From contig NZ_CP022390.1 of assembly GCF_003076515.1 (NCBI RefSeq), positions 2,790,001-2,854,000 on the forward strand: a stretch of DNA of 64,000 nt, given 5' to 3'. The translations under genes were made by a program, and so were the position numbers. Every line of letters starts with the position of its first letter. Positions within the stretch are counted from its first letter, which is position 1. A model generated the notes under the pieces. The model made no database searches. It saw nothing but the letters and a program-made list of their open reading frames with translations, and was not told where the DNA came from. Below, piece after piece: positions 8,285 through 16,468 of this stretch. The DNA is from Alcaligenes aquatilis (GTDB taxonomy: Bacteria > Pseudomonadota > Gammaproteobacteria > Burkholderiales > Burkholderiaceae_B).

Positions 8285-8369
8285 TGGTGCCCGGGGCCGG
8301 AATCGAACCGGCACGCCTTGCGGCGGGGGATTTTGAGTCCCCTGCGTCTACCAATTTCACCACCCGGGC
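8285..8369 (-). tRNA. tRNA-Leu (anticodon CAA)
   Basis: Read on the minus strand the gene begins GCCCGGGTGGTG and ends with CCCGGGC, discriminator A and an encoded CCA (8285-8287). The acceptor stem pairs 7/7. The anticodon stem GGGGA/TCCCC encloses loop CTCAAAA with anticodon CAA. A long variable arm and TTCGATTC T-loop fit a class II leucine tRNA of about 85 nt. It is the right boundary and integration target of the island. Confidence 0.95.
8317..8339 (-). repeat. Attachment-like repeat inside tRNA-Leu
   Basis: This is the intact partner of the 2394-2416 repeat, covering the anticodon loop, the 3' side of the anticodon stem and part of the variable arm. The tRNA remains complete, as expected if integration restored it. 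Confidence 0.6.
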
Positions 8370-8616
8370 TAGGTATGGCAACCTGGGAATCCAGGCTTGG
8401 AAGGAAAGATTAGTATTATACGCAGATTCCTGGGGGTTTTGGCAAGTGCTGCCGCAATTTTTTTAAATTTAGCCTGGGCTCGAACAGATTACCGTCTAGA
8501 ACCTGCCTGACACCACCTTTTCCGGCTGTTTTGTCACAACTGCTTAAGCAATAGCTGGCCGTTTTAGGTGGGCAGAAAACCAGCTCATTACTGACCCTAC
8601 TCCAGTCAGAACCTCA

Positions 8617-8654
8617 AATAAAAAACAGGCCAGGTACATTGCCCTGGCCTGTTT
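8617..8654 (-). terminator. Rho-independent terminator of the AI-2E-type permease gene
   Basis: AAACAGGCCAGG pairs with CCTGGCCTGTTT around an 8-nt loop, and on the minus strand a T-rich tract follows. It lies just downstream of the permease stop codon. The remaining 8370-8616 stretch shows no gene. Confidence 0.8.
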
Positions 8655-8678
8655 CATTTCTTGCTCTGTATACAGGGG

Positions 8679-9743
8679 CTAGTCCCCTGCTACTGCCTGT
8701 CCATTACGAATCCACTCGCGCCAGATGGCGACCAGCAAGGCCATCAGGACCGGGCCGATGAACAAGCCTACGATACCCATTGTTTGCACGCCGCCCACCA
8801 AGCCAAAGAAGGTTGGAAGGAATGGCAGTTTTACCGGGCCGCCGACCAGTCGTGGTCGGAGGGTTTTATCAACGATGAACAGCTCGATCGCGCCCCACAG
8901 GAATAGGCTGACGCCTGCAACCAGGTGACCAGAGCCTATCAAATACAAAGACACCATGGTGAATGACAGAGGGGCACCACCTGGGATCAGCGCCATGAAG
9001 CCGGTAATCACACCCAGCAGGACGGGCGATGGAACACCTGCAATCCAATAGGCAATCCCCAGAACAACGCCCTCGCCCAAGGCGATCAGGCCCATCCCGG
9101 TGACGGTGGAGTTAACCGTAGCCGGCACGACACGGGAGAATCGCTGCCAGCGGCCTGGCAAGATTCGCTCGCCCACAATGTCCAATTGCACCAGCAAGCG
9201 GTCGCCATCCTTGAAGATGAAAAACAGCGTGATCAGCATGAACAGCACGGTCAGCAGCAGGTGAAACACGTTGCCGGTGGCAGACAAGACCATACGGTAG
9301 ATATTGCCCAGATGCTGGCCGCTGACCATCTCGACCAGCTCGCCCAGCGCGTGGGGTTCACCCAGATAAAGCTGCCAATAGTCTGTCAGGCGTTCGCCCA
9401 CTAAGGGCATGGCCTTAATCCACTCCGGGGTGGGTGTGCCGTATCGGTTGGCGGCTAGCGCCCAGGTGATGAAACTGCTGGCTTCCTGAATGGCAAAGGA
9501 CAGGGCTAGTGATAAAGGCACCACCAGCACCACGATCACGACAAGCAGTGCCAGTGTGGCCGCCAGGGCATGGCGGCCATTGCAGCGTACGACCAGTCGT
9601 TTATAAAGGGGCCAGCCGGCCAGTCCTATGATCAGCGCAGCCAGAACAGGGACCAGAAATCCCTTCAAGAAGTAAACGCCTGCGGCCAGCAAAAGCAGTA
9701 ATAGCCAGCGGGCAATTAAAAATGCGGGTAAGACGGGTTGCAT
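8679..9743 (-). CDS. AI-2E family transporter (YdiK/PerM-like permease)
   Basis: The 354-residue polytopic protein has about eight hydrophobic segments: two close together at the N-terminus, one near 60-85, then a block from ~150 to the C-terminus. The PerM/AI-2E family pattern is visible in FLVPVLAALIIGLAGWPLYKRL, LFFIFKDGDRL and TFFGLVGGVQTMGIVGLFIGPVLMALLVAIW. The family exports small molecules or ions (AI-2, Na+/H+ in some members) from the inner membrane; the substrate cannot be read here. It is monocistronic, with its own terminator. Confidence 0.85.
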   Translation of the reverse strand: MQPVLPAFLIARWLLLLLLAAGVYFLKGFLVPVLAALIIGLAGWPLYKRLVVRCNGRHALAATLALLVVIVVLVVPLSLALSFAIQEASSFITWALAANRYGTPTPEWIKAMPLVGERLTDYWQLYLGEPHALGELVEMVSGQHLGNIYRMVLSATGNVFHLLLTVLFMLITLFFIFKDGDRLLVQLDIVGERILPGRWQRFSRVVPATVNSTVTGMGLIALGEGVVLGIAYWIAGVPSPVLLGVITGFMALIPGGAPLSFTMVSLYLIGSGHLVAGVSLFLWGAIELFIVDKTLRPRLVGGPVKLPFLPTFFGLVGGVQTMGIVGLFIGPVLMALLVAIWREWIRNGQAVAGD

Positions 9744-10128
9744 AAACGATGGAGACCCTCGTGTCTATTGGGTGGGCATGGGTCGGTGCCCGAAAGTTTT
9801 TTGACAATAGCATGATCATCGCCCCAGGAATACCCGTTTATAAGCGCAAGCCGGACCAGTTGTTAAGTCCAGAAAACCAGCACTCTACAAAACGGGGAAG
9901 GGCACTAGACCGTGGCCACCCTGAACGTGTGTTCTGGTTTGGCCCCCTGTTACTTGCCATTTCAACAGAACTCGGCAGGTCAGGGCGTTTATATCTTACG
10001 CCCTTCTGCTGGCGGATACCGCTAGCGTGCCCCGTCCAGATCTGCTTTGACCTCACCCACAGGTAAACCCCAGTTTTTTTTAATTTTTCACATACGTAAA
10101 ATATTTTTCTCACACAGGAAATTAAAAC
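9744..10128. promoter_or_regulatory. Divergent intergenic region between permease and cupin operon
   Basis: This 385-bp stretch holds no convincing gene. The last ~60 bases before the cupin gene are AT-rich, with an imperfect dyad TTTTCACATACGTAAAA around 10084-10100 that could be a promoter or IclR-type operator, followed by CACAGGAAA as Shine-Dalgarno. Assignment to the IclR regulator encoded at 13988-14743 is inference. Confidence 0.35.
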
Positions 10129-10509
10129 ATGGAAAAACCATCTTGGATTGTTAGCCCGGACGATGTGCTGCCCTACTCGCCGGCCAACCACACGGGCACG
10201 GTGAATCGTCGTTTGATCAGCCAGGCCAATGTAGGTGCCAAGCATGTAGAAGTGCTGTTGGGTGTCATTGAAAAAAATCAGGGCGCCCTACCCCACGCGC
10301 ACCCTGGTATTGAGCAGGTCTGCTATCTGCTCAGCGGTACGGCCGATGTGGAAGTTGATGGTGAGTGCGGCCAAATGAAAGCAGGCGAGTGCTGCTACCT
10401 GCCCCCCGACAAAAAGCATGTCTTTACCGTTACCAGTGACGAGCCTGCCCGACTGCTGGTGATTTACTCCCCCCCTTACGAAGAGCATCCCGACCGGGTC
10501 ATTCGCTGA
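10129..10509 (+). CDS. Cupin domain-containing protein
   Basis: The single-domain cupin has 126 residues. Motif 1 is HAHPGIEQVCYLLSG with the His-His-Glu metal ligands, and motif 2 is LPPDKKHVF with the last His. Small cupins of this size are metal-dependent dioxygenases, isomerases or ligand sensors. It is the first gene of a same-strand run with a Bug binding protein, CoA-transferase and acyl-CoA dehydrogenase, suggesting a role in uptake and breakdown of an organic acid. Confidence 0.85.
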   Translation: MEKPSWIVSPDDVLPYSPANHTGTVNRRLISQANVGAKHVEVLLGVIEKNQGALPHAHPGIEQVCYLLSGTADVEVDGECGQMKAGECCYLPPDKKHVFTVTSDEPARLLVIYSPPYEEHPDRVIR

Positions 10510-10570
10510 CCCAGGCGCGTTTGCCAGCTTGGCTCACCGTACCAAGCCCATCCACCACAAGGAGACACCC

Positions 10571-11569
10571 ATGACTTTCAAGAAAAAAAACCGTTTGCTA
10601 TCCCTACCCGCACGCCTCAAGACTATTCTGGCCGGCAGTGCGGCCATGCTGCTGCTAACCGGCAATGCCTTGGCTCAATACCCTGATCGCCCCATTACTC
10701 TGATCGTGCCCTTTCCGGCCGGCTCCGGCACCGATGCCGTAGGCCGAATTTTTGCAGAAGAGATTGGCAAACGGGTCGGGCAAACCATCATTGTGGAAAA
10801 CCGCCCCGGTGCCAATGCCACCATTGCGGCCAACTATGTCAAACGTGCCGCCCCCGATGGCTACACCTTGTTTGTCACCACCAATACCTCGCATTCAGCC
10901 GCACCGTGGTTAATGAAGAACGTCCCCTACGACCCGGTAAAGGACTTCACCCCGATTGCTCGTGGCGGCAACCTGCCATTCATTCTGGTCACCAATCCTG
11001 ATCGGCCTTACAGCACGGTCGAACAAATGCTGCAGTATGCCAAGGACAACCCCGGCCAAATTACCTACGCCTCGGGCAATAGCACCGGTATCGTGGCCGG
11101 TGGCACTTTGGATTTCCAGACAGGCATGAAGGCCTTGCACGTTCCCTATAAAGGCACACCTCAAGCATTAACCGATCTGGTGGCCGGTCAGGTGGATTTC
11201 ATGTTTACCGATGTCACCTCCGGGCTACCTTTTATCAATAGCGGCCGTCTCAAGGCCCTGGCCGTCTCCACGGCCAAGCGCAGCGCCTTGCTGCCTGACC
11301 TGCCTGCGATGGAGGAGGTTGGTTTGTCGGACTTTGATATCACCTCCTGGAATGGTTTTTTCGGTCCGGCAGGCATGGACCCGGAACGAGTTCAATTGCT
11401 CAACCGCAGCATTAATGAGGTCATTCAGGACGACGCCGTACGCCAACGACTGGCTCAGTTGGGGTTCGATGCCTTCAGTGGCCCGCCTGAAGAGTTTGCA
11501 CAATTTGTTCAAGAGCAATACACGCTGTGGGGCAAATTAATTACCGACGCCAAACTTGGCCCTCAATAG
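10571..11569 (+). CDS. Bug-family tripartite tricarboxylate transporter substrate-binding protein
   Basis: The periplasmic binding protein is about 332 residues, with a signal peptide (KTILAGSAAMLLLTGNALA, cleavage before QYPDRP). The Bug/TctC signatures follow: PDRPITLIVPFPAGSGTDAVGR, ENRPGANATIA, APDGYTLF and the late YKG motif HVPYKGT. I chose the ATG at 10571 because GGAGA precedes it and the signal peptide begins there. No TctA/TctB permease is nearby, as is common for Bug proteins in this family of bacteria. The ligand is probably a carboxylate activated by the downstream CoA-transferase. Confidence 0.9.
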   Translation: MTFKKKNRLLSLPARLKTILAGSAAMLLLTGNALAQYPDRPITLIVPFPAGSGTDAVGRIFAEEIGKRVGQTIIVENRPGANATIAANYVKRAAPDGYTLFVTTNTSHSAAPWLMKNVPYDPVKDFTPIARGGNLPFILVTNPDRPYSTVEQMLQYAKDNPGQITYASGNSTGIVAGGTLDFQTGMKALHVPYKGTPQALTDLVAGQVDFMFTDVTSGLPFINSGRLKALAVSTAKRSALLPDLPAMEEVGLSDFDITSWNGFFGPAGMDPERVQLLNRSINEVIQDDAVRQRLAQLGFDAFSGPPEEFAQFVQEQYTLWGKLITDAKLGPQ

Positions 11570-11586
11570 TTGCCCAGGCACCTGCT

Positions 11587-12816
11587 ATGACAGAACACAA
11601 GAAGGACAATGTAGGGCCATTAAGCGGTATCCGCATTCTGGATCTCAGCTCGGTAGTGATGGGGCCCTTTGCCACCCAGATCCTGGCGGATCTGGGGGCC
11701 GACGTGATCAAGGTGGAGTCCCCCAGCGGGGACACCATGCGGGCCGTCGGCCCGATGCGCAACGCGGCGATGGGGGCCTTGTTTCTGCACCTGAACCGCA
11801 ATAAACGATCTGTGGTGCTGGATTTAAAAACCCCAGCTGGTCAAGAAGCCTGCCTGCAACTGATCCAGGAATCGGATGTGCTGCTCTACAATCTACGCCC
11901 GGCCGCCATGGCACGTCTGGGCCTGGATTACGAGCGCGTTGCCGCTGCCAACCCAGCCATTGTGTATGTCGGCGCCTACGGCTTCGGGGAAGATGGCCCC
12001 TACGCGGGGCGCCCCGCCTACGATGACTTGATCCAGGGCATGACGGGACTAGGCCATCTCTATCAGCAACAATCTGGTGATGTCCCCCGCTACACGCCTT
12101 TGACATTATGCGACCGCACCGTGGGTCTGCATGTGGCCGTAGCGGTGCTGGCTGGTGTCATTGAGGCTCGCCAAAGTGGCCAAGGCCAGGCCATTGAAAT
12201 CCCCATGTTCGAGGCAATGGCGCATTTTGTATTGGGTGACCACTTGGGCGGCCATTCTTTTAAGCCAGCACTAGGTTCCACCGGCTATGCCCGTCTGCTG
12301 GCCAAAGAGCGCAAGCCCTATCAAACCAGTGACGGCTTTCTGGTGCTGTTGATCTATAACGACAAGCATTGGACCAACTTTTTTTCCCTGATCGGCCAAC
12401 CCGAACTGCAACAGGACCCACGTTTCAGCTCGCACTCGGCCCGTGCCATGCATATTGGCGAGGTCTATGATTTTGTGGCCTCGCAGATCAAGCAAAAGGA
12501 CACGGCGTATTGGCTCCATGCCTTGCGCCAGGTCGACATCCCCGCTGCCCCCTTGTACTCCATCGAACAACTGATCGATGACGAGCATCTACAAGCGGTC
12601 AACCATCTACAGCATATGGATCACCCGACCGAGGGGCCTATCTGCACCCCCTCTCCCTTGGGCAAGTATTCGCGCACCCCGCTCAGCATTCGACGCCATG
12701 CGCCCAGTCTGGGTGAACACACCGCCCAGGTTCTGGCAGAGCTGGGCTACAGCGAACAAGACATACAAGCCATGCTTGCCAGCGTTCACCCCTCATCCCG
12801 AGAACAGATCGTATGA
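11587..12816 (+). CDS. CaiB/BaiF family III CoA-transferase
   Basis: The class III CoA-transferase of ~409 residues opens with PLSGIRILDLSSVVMGPFATQILADLGADVIKVE, the canonical N-terminus. AYDDLIQGMTGL carries the nucleophilic Asp that forms the acyl-anhydride and CoA-thioester intermediates. The start at 11587 places the family N-terminus correctly, 17 nt after the Bug gene stop. The gene ends in ATGA, overlapping the acyl-CoA dehydrogenase gene. It most likely moves CoA onto the acid taken up by the Bug system. Confidence 0.9.
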   Translation: MTEHKKDNVGPLSGIRILDLSSVVMGPFATQILADLGADVIKVESPSGDTMRAVGPMRNAAMGALFLHLNRNKRSVVLDLKTPAGQEACLQLIQESDVLLYNLRPAAMARLGLDYERVAAANPAIVYVGAYGFGEDGPYAGRPAYDDLIQGMTGLGHLYQQQSGDVPRYTPLTLCDRTVGLHVAVAVLAGVIEARQSGQGQAIEIPMFEAMAHFVLGDHLGGHSFKPALGSTGYARLLAKERKPYQTSDGFLVLLIYNDKHWTNFFSLIGQPELQQDPRFSSHSARAMHIGEVYDFVASQIKQKDTAYWLHALRQVDIPAAPLYSIEQLIDDEHLQAVNHLQHMDHPTEGPICTPSPLGKYSRTPLSIRRHAPSLGEHTAQVLAELGYSEQDIQAMLASVHPSSREQIV

Positions 12817-13979
12817 ATATCGAATTAAGCGAAGATCAACGCGCCTTGGTCCAGGCCATTGAGGCCGTTTGCCAGCAGTTTGATGACGAATACTGGCTGG
12901 CCCGCGACCAGGACGGCGTCTACCCCCATGACTTTCATCAAGCCCTGGCAGACGGGGGGTGGTTGGGCATTGCCATGCCAGAGCAATACGGCGGGGCAGG
13001 CTTGGGCATGATGGAAGCGGCCTTGATGATGCACACCATCTCCCGTACAGGCGCCGGGTTCTCGGGGGCCTCTGCCGTGCATATGAATATCTTTGGCCTG
13101 AATCCGGTCGTGGTGTTTGGTAACGACGAGCAACGCGCCCGCTTTCTGCCGCCCTTAATACAAGGCAAGGACAAAGCTTGCTTTGGCGTCACCGAACCCA
13201 ACTCCGGACTGGATACCAGCAAGCTGGAAACCCGTGCCGTTTTGCAGGGTGATCACTATCAGGTCCATGGGCGCAAAATCTGGATTTCCACGGCACAAGT
13301 GGCCAACAAAATCCTGCTACTGGCCCGCACGACCCCACTATCAGAAGTCAAAAAACCAACGGATGGCTTATCGCTGTTCTATACAGACCTGGATCGCAGC
13401 ACTATTGAAGTGCGTCATATCGACAAGATGGGGCGCAATGCAGTGGACTCCAACATGCTGTTTATCGACGGGCTGCGCATCCCTGTCGAGGACCGCATCG
13501 GCGAGGAAGGCAAAGGCTTTGGCTATTTGTTGCACGGGCTCAATCCTGAACGGATTCTGATCGCCTCCGAGGCCATTGGCTTGGGTAGAGCCGCTCTGGA
13601 AAAAGCCACCCTCTATGCCAAAGAACGGCACGTGTTTGGGCGGCCAATCGGACAGAACCAAGGCATACAACACCCGCTGGCTCAAGCCTGGATGCAACTG
13701 GAAGCCGCCGATCTGGTCACTTTGAAGGCGGCGGCTTTGTATGATGCAGGCAAGCCTTGCGGGGAGTACGCCAACGCTGCCAAATACCTGGCTGCCGAAG
13801 CCGGTTTCCAGTCCTGTCAGACTGCAATTCAAACCCTGGGAGGCATGGGGTATGCCAAGGAATACCATGTAGAACGCTATCTGCGTGAAAGCTTTATTCC
13901 ACGACTGGCTCCCGTCAGCCCGCAGTTAATCATGTGCTATATCGCGGAAAAAGTGCTGGGACTGCCCAAGTCCTATTGA
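12813..13979 (+). CDS. Acyl-CoA dehydrogenase
   Basis: This FAD-dependent acyl-CoA dehydrogenase is 388 residues, the usual length. The N-terminal helical domain is followed by FGVTEPNSGLDTSKLETRA (flavin and substrate contacts), KIWISTAQ, and the C-terminal helical domain with ERHVFGRPIGQNQGIQHPLA and TLGGMGYAKEYHVERYLRE. It oxidises the acyl-CoA at C2-C3, passing electrons to ETF. The 4-bp overlap with the CoA-transferase gene indicates coupled translation and a shared pathway. Confidence 0.92.
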   Translation: MNIELSEDQRALVQAIEAVCQQFDDEYWLARDQDGVYPHDFHQALADGGWLGIAMPEQYGGAGLGMMEAALMMHTISRTGAGFSGASAVHMNIFGLNPVVVFGNDEQRARFLPPLIQGKDKACFGVTEPNSGLDTSKLETRAVLQGDHYQVHGRKIWISTAQVANKILLLARTTPLSEVKKPTDGLSLFYTDLDRSTIEVRHIDKMGRNAVDSNMLFIDGLRIPVEDRIGEEGKGFGYLLHGLNPERILIASEAIGLGRAALEKATLYAKERHVFGRPIGQNQGIQHPLAQAWMQLEAADLVTLKAAALYDAGKPCGEYANAAKYLAAEAGFQSCQTAIQTLGGMGYAKEYHVERYLRESFIPRLAPVSPQLIMCYIAEKVLGLPKSY

Positions 13980-13987
13980 GCCGCCTG

Positions 13988-14743
13988 CTAGGCCTCTTCA
14001 ATAAAACGGCAGGCTACACGCAGGCGCTCCGCGTAACTTTGCAGGTTCTGTTCAATACGATAAACAGGACCTGCAATCGAAATGGCATACACCCCGCCCG
14101 AGATCCGTATCGGCCAGGCAATACCGCCCACATCGGACATGGACTCACCCATATTGCCGTACCAGCCGCGCTGCGCGGCAGTCTCCAGGTCAGCATTCAA
14201 ACTGTCCAGGCTGGTCAAGGTCTTGCTGGTAAAGGCTTCCAAAGGCCCATCACCCAAAAGCTGGGAACGCTCTTGCGGTGTCATCTGGGACAGCAAGGCT
14301 TTACCAATGGAGTTGGCATGCACGTGGCGCTGGGTGCCAGCCACCGCCACATAGCGAATGGGGTGCGGGGAAGAAATTACCTCCACATAGACCACTTTCT
14401 TATCCAAATCCAGCTTGCCGAACACCACGGTTTCCTGCGTGGTGTCGCGCAATTCTTCCAGGCTGGGGCGGACTTTTTCCAGTATCGGGTCTGCTTGAGA
14501 AATGCGCTGGGCCATCGCCAGCAAACGGCCCGTCGGGTAATAACCTTGCCGACGTCCCGTCTCGTAGATATAGCCCTGCCGAGACAAGGTACGCAGCAAA
14601 GCCAGGCAACTGGACACAGGCGCATCCAGCAAGCGAGCCATTTCAGAAAGCGCTAATGGCCGCGTCTCGCGTGCAAACAGCTCGATGATCTCAATGACGC
14701 GCAACGCCGTTTTGACATTGCTCTCGGCAGGTTTGGCGCTCAT
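13988..14743 (-). CDS. IclR family transcriptional regulator
   Basis: The 251-residue regulator has an N-terminal winged HTH (ALSEMARLLDAPVSSCLALLRTLSRQGYIYE, about 34-64) and a C-terminal IclR effector domain with YVEVISSPHPIRYVAVAG, HANSIGKALLSQ and GGVYAISIAGPVYR. It converges on the acyl-CoA dehydrogenase gene, 9 bp away. It is the probable regulator of the cupin-Bug-CoA-transferase operon; that link is positional. Confidence 0.88.
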   Translation of the reverse strand: MSAKPAESNVKTALRVIEIIELFARETRPLALSEMARLLDAPVSSCLALLRTLSRQGYIYETGRRQGYYPTGRLLAMAQRISQADPILEKVRPSLEELRDTTQETVVFGKLDLDKKVVYVEVISSPHPIRYVAVAGTQRHVHANSIGKALLSQMTPQERSQLLGDGPLEAFTSKTLTSLDSLNADLETAAQRGWYGNMGESMSDVGGIAWPIRISGGVYAISIAGPVYRIEQNLQSYAERLRVACRFIEEA

Positions 14744-14745
14744 GG

Positions 14746-15573
14746 TCAGGGCGCCACCGGCAACGCACGTTTATGGGCCGAAGCACGGAAAGTCTTGATG
14801 ATGATCTGCGCGGCTTCATCCTCAATGACCTTGCCCTCCAGGAAATCATCAATCTGATCGTAGCTGACACCAAAAGCGTCTTCGTCAGGCTTCAAAGGAG
14901 TCAGGCTTTCCAGATCAGCGGTGGGAACTTTGAACACCAGGGCGTCGGATGCGCCCATTGCAGTCGCCAGGGCGCGCACGCGTCGTTTATTCAAGCCCGC
15001 CAAGGGGGTAATATCAGCCGCGCCATCACCGAACTTGGTGAAAAAACCCATCAAGGCTTCAGCAGCGTGGTCGGTGCCAACCACCAAGCCCCCATTCGCC
15101 CCTGCAATCGCATACTGCGCCACCATACGCTGACGAGCTTTGATGTTGCCCATCAGGAAGTCCTGTTGCGCCGCGTCGCGGAACGTCAGGCCGCTGGCCA
15201 GCAGTTGGTCCATCATGGCATCAGAGGCGGGCTTGACGTTAACAACCAAAATCTGGTCAGGATTGATGACCTTCAGGCCATCTTGGGCGTCTTTCTCATC
15301 AGCCTGTTCACCATAAGGCAAACGCACCGCGATAAATTGCGCCGAATGACCTTGCGCGCGTGCCTGCTCGACGGCTCGCTGCGCAAGACACCCGGTTGTC
15401 AGGGAGTCCACACCACCACTAATCCCCAGAACCAGGCTGCGGCAACCAGTACGCAACAGATAATCACTTAAAAAGCGGACGCGATGTTCGATTTCTTGCT
15501 GAACATCAAAATGATCCTTTACGTCCAATTCCACACGGATACTGGCTTGCAAAGCGCGTTGATCATCAGTCAT
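14746..15573 (-). CDS. nadE: Ammonia-dependent NAD+ synthetase
   Basis: NadE of 275 residues makes NAD+ from deamido-NAD+, ATP and ammonia. The PP-loop SGGVDS is at 52-57, and MGNIKARQRM, GTDHAAEALMGFFTKFGDGAADI and the C-terminal FRASAHKR are the family's binding motifs. There is no N-terminal glutaminase domain. It lies 2 bp upstream of the IclR gene on the same strand. The start at 15573 fits E. coli NadE (275 aa). Confidence 0.95.
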   Translation of the reverse strand: MTDDQRALQASIRVELDVKDHFDVQQEIEHRVRFLSDYLLRTGCRSLVLGISGGVDSLTTGCLAQRAVEQARAQGHSAQFIAVRLPYGEQADEKDAQDGLKVINPDQILVVNVKPASDAMMDQLLASGLTFRDAAQQDFLMGNIKARQRMVAQYAIAGANGGLVVGTDHAAEALMGFFTKFGDGAADITPLAGLNKRRVRALATAMGASDALVFKVPTADLESLTPLKPDEDAFGVSYDQIDDFLEGKVIEDEAAQIIIKTFRASAHKRALPVAP

Positions 15574-15640
15574 GGCGCAGGCTCTCTACACAAAGTGAAC
15601 AATAATCCGATTGTAAGGGACGGGCACAGTTGTGGGATAT

Positions 15641-15669
15641 GGGATCCTTATTTATAAAAAATGGATTCT
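15641..15669. promoter_or_regulatory. Putative GntR operator, copy upstream of its own gene
   Basis: GGGATCC - 15 nt - GGATTCT. The same two heptamers with the same 15-nt spacing and an AT-rich spacer recur at 21434-21462, upstream of the cupin/TRAP/amidase operon. Just downstream, TATAAT at about 15673 may be a -10 box, with the imperfect dyad GATTCTGTATATAATC over it. Two copies in front of a regulator and its probable target support an operator. Confidence 0.55.
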
Positions 15670-15733
15670 GTATATAATCGTCGATCAAGAAAAACGAATT
15701 CGCCCTTACTGAGACAAGCCCTGTTACCTGCCG

Positions 15734-16387
15734 ATGAGATCCTCAACCGAAATCGCAGACGAAATCCTTAGACGTATTCAGTCCGGCCACTACCGGCCCG
15801 GCGACTCCCTGAGTCAATACGAGCTTGCCGAGGAGTTTCAGACCAGCCGCACCCCCGTTCGGGAAGCCTTGCGCTTTCTGGAGGCGCGCCGTGTCACGTC
15901 ACTGACCAAGACCGGGCGCACGATTGTGGCTATCCCTTCTGCCAAATCAATCCGCGAAGCGTTTCAGATTCGAGCCGAGCTGGAAGGTTTGGCGGCGCAA
16001 CTGGCAGTGGACTGGATCAAGGACTCGGACCTGGAGGTCTTGATGCAGCATCAATCCGACTATGCCCGCACCTTGCGAACACGTGTACGCAGTGAAGAAG
16101 GATCGGAATGGTTGCAGCACAACCGCTCTTTTCATGACCTGATTACGATCACCAGTCACAACGAGCGCCTGCACGAGCTGATTCAGGAGCTCCAAAACGA
16201 TAGCGTCTCCAGTGCCTTGAGTTTCGCCTCCAAAATGCCGCCGCGCCTGATGGAAGAAAATATTCTGGAGCACGAGGCTATCATCGCCGCGCTGGCCGAT
16301 CGCAATGGCACCGCCGCCCGAGAAGCGATGACCGAACACGTTGCCAAGACCATGAATCTGGTACTGGACTGGCTGCCAGAGCGCTAA
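15734..16387 (+). CDS. GntR family regulator (FCD/FadR subfamily)
   Basis: The 217-residue regulator has an N-terminal winged HTH (YELAEEFQTSRTPVREALRFLEARRVTSL) and a helical FCD ligand domain with metal-site histidines (NRSFHDLI, LEHEAIIAAL, EHVAK). It diverges from nadE and converges on the amidase-TRAP operon, across a terminator. The shared upstream motif suggests autoregulation and control of that operon. No strong Shine-Dalgarno precedes the ATG. Confidence 0.88.
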   Translation: MRSSTEIADEILRRIQSGHYRPGDSLSQYELAEEFQTSRTPVREALRFLEARRVTSLTKTGRTIVAIPSAKSIREAFQIRAELEGLAAQLAVDWIKDSDLEVLMQHQSDYARTLRTRVRSEEGSEWLQHNRSFHDLITITSHNERLHELIQELQNDSVSSALSFASKMPPRLMEENILEHEAIIAALADRNGTAAREAMTEHVAKTMNLVLDWLPER

Positions 16388-16422
16388 AAAAACGGTGTCA
16401 CCCGCAAGGAGAGGTGACACCG
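16386..16422 (-). terminator. Terminator of the TRAP/amidase operon
   Basis: CGGTGTCACC pairs with GGTGACACCG around a 10-nt loop. On the minus strand it is followed by seven T residues, so it ends the amidase transcript; it overlaps the GntR stop codon region. Confidence 0.8.
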
Positions 16423-16468
16423 CACAATCAAGGTGCTTGGCAATGTCCCAGACAAAACCACCCGATTG

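Larger units (their letters stand above)
2394..8339. mobile_element. tRNA-Leu genomic island (defence island), integrase absent
   Basis: The segment is bounded by a direct repeat of the anticodon-loop/variable-arm part of tRNA-Leu(CAA). It is visibly AT-richer than the core genes to the right and holds only accessory genes: SIR2-HerA, an HNH/unknown/nucleotidyltransferase cassette, an orphan VbhA antitoxin and a decayed transposase. No integrase, recombinase or mobilisation gene is visible, so it is probably an old, immobilised insertion. The left boundary is inferred from the repeat only; the DUF2075 and DUF4236 genes beyond it could belong to a neighbouring island. Confidence 0.55.
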
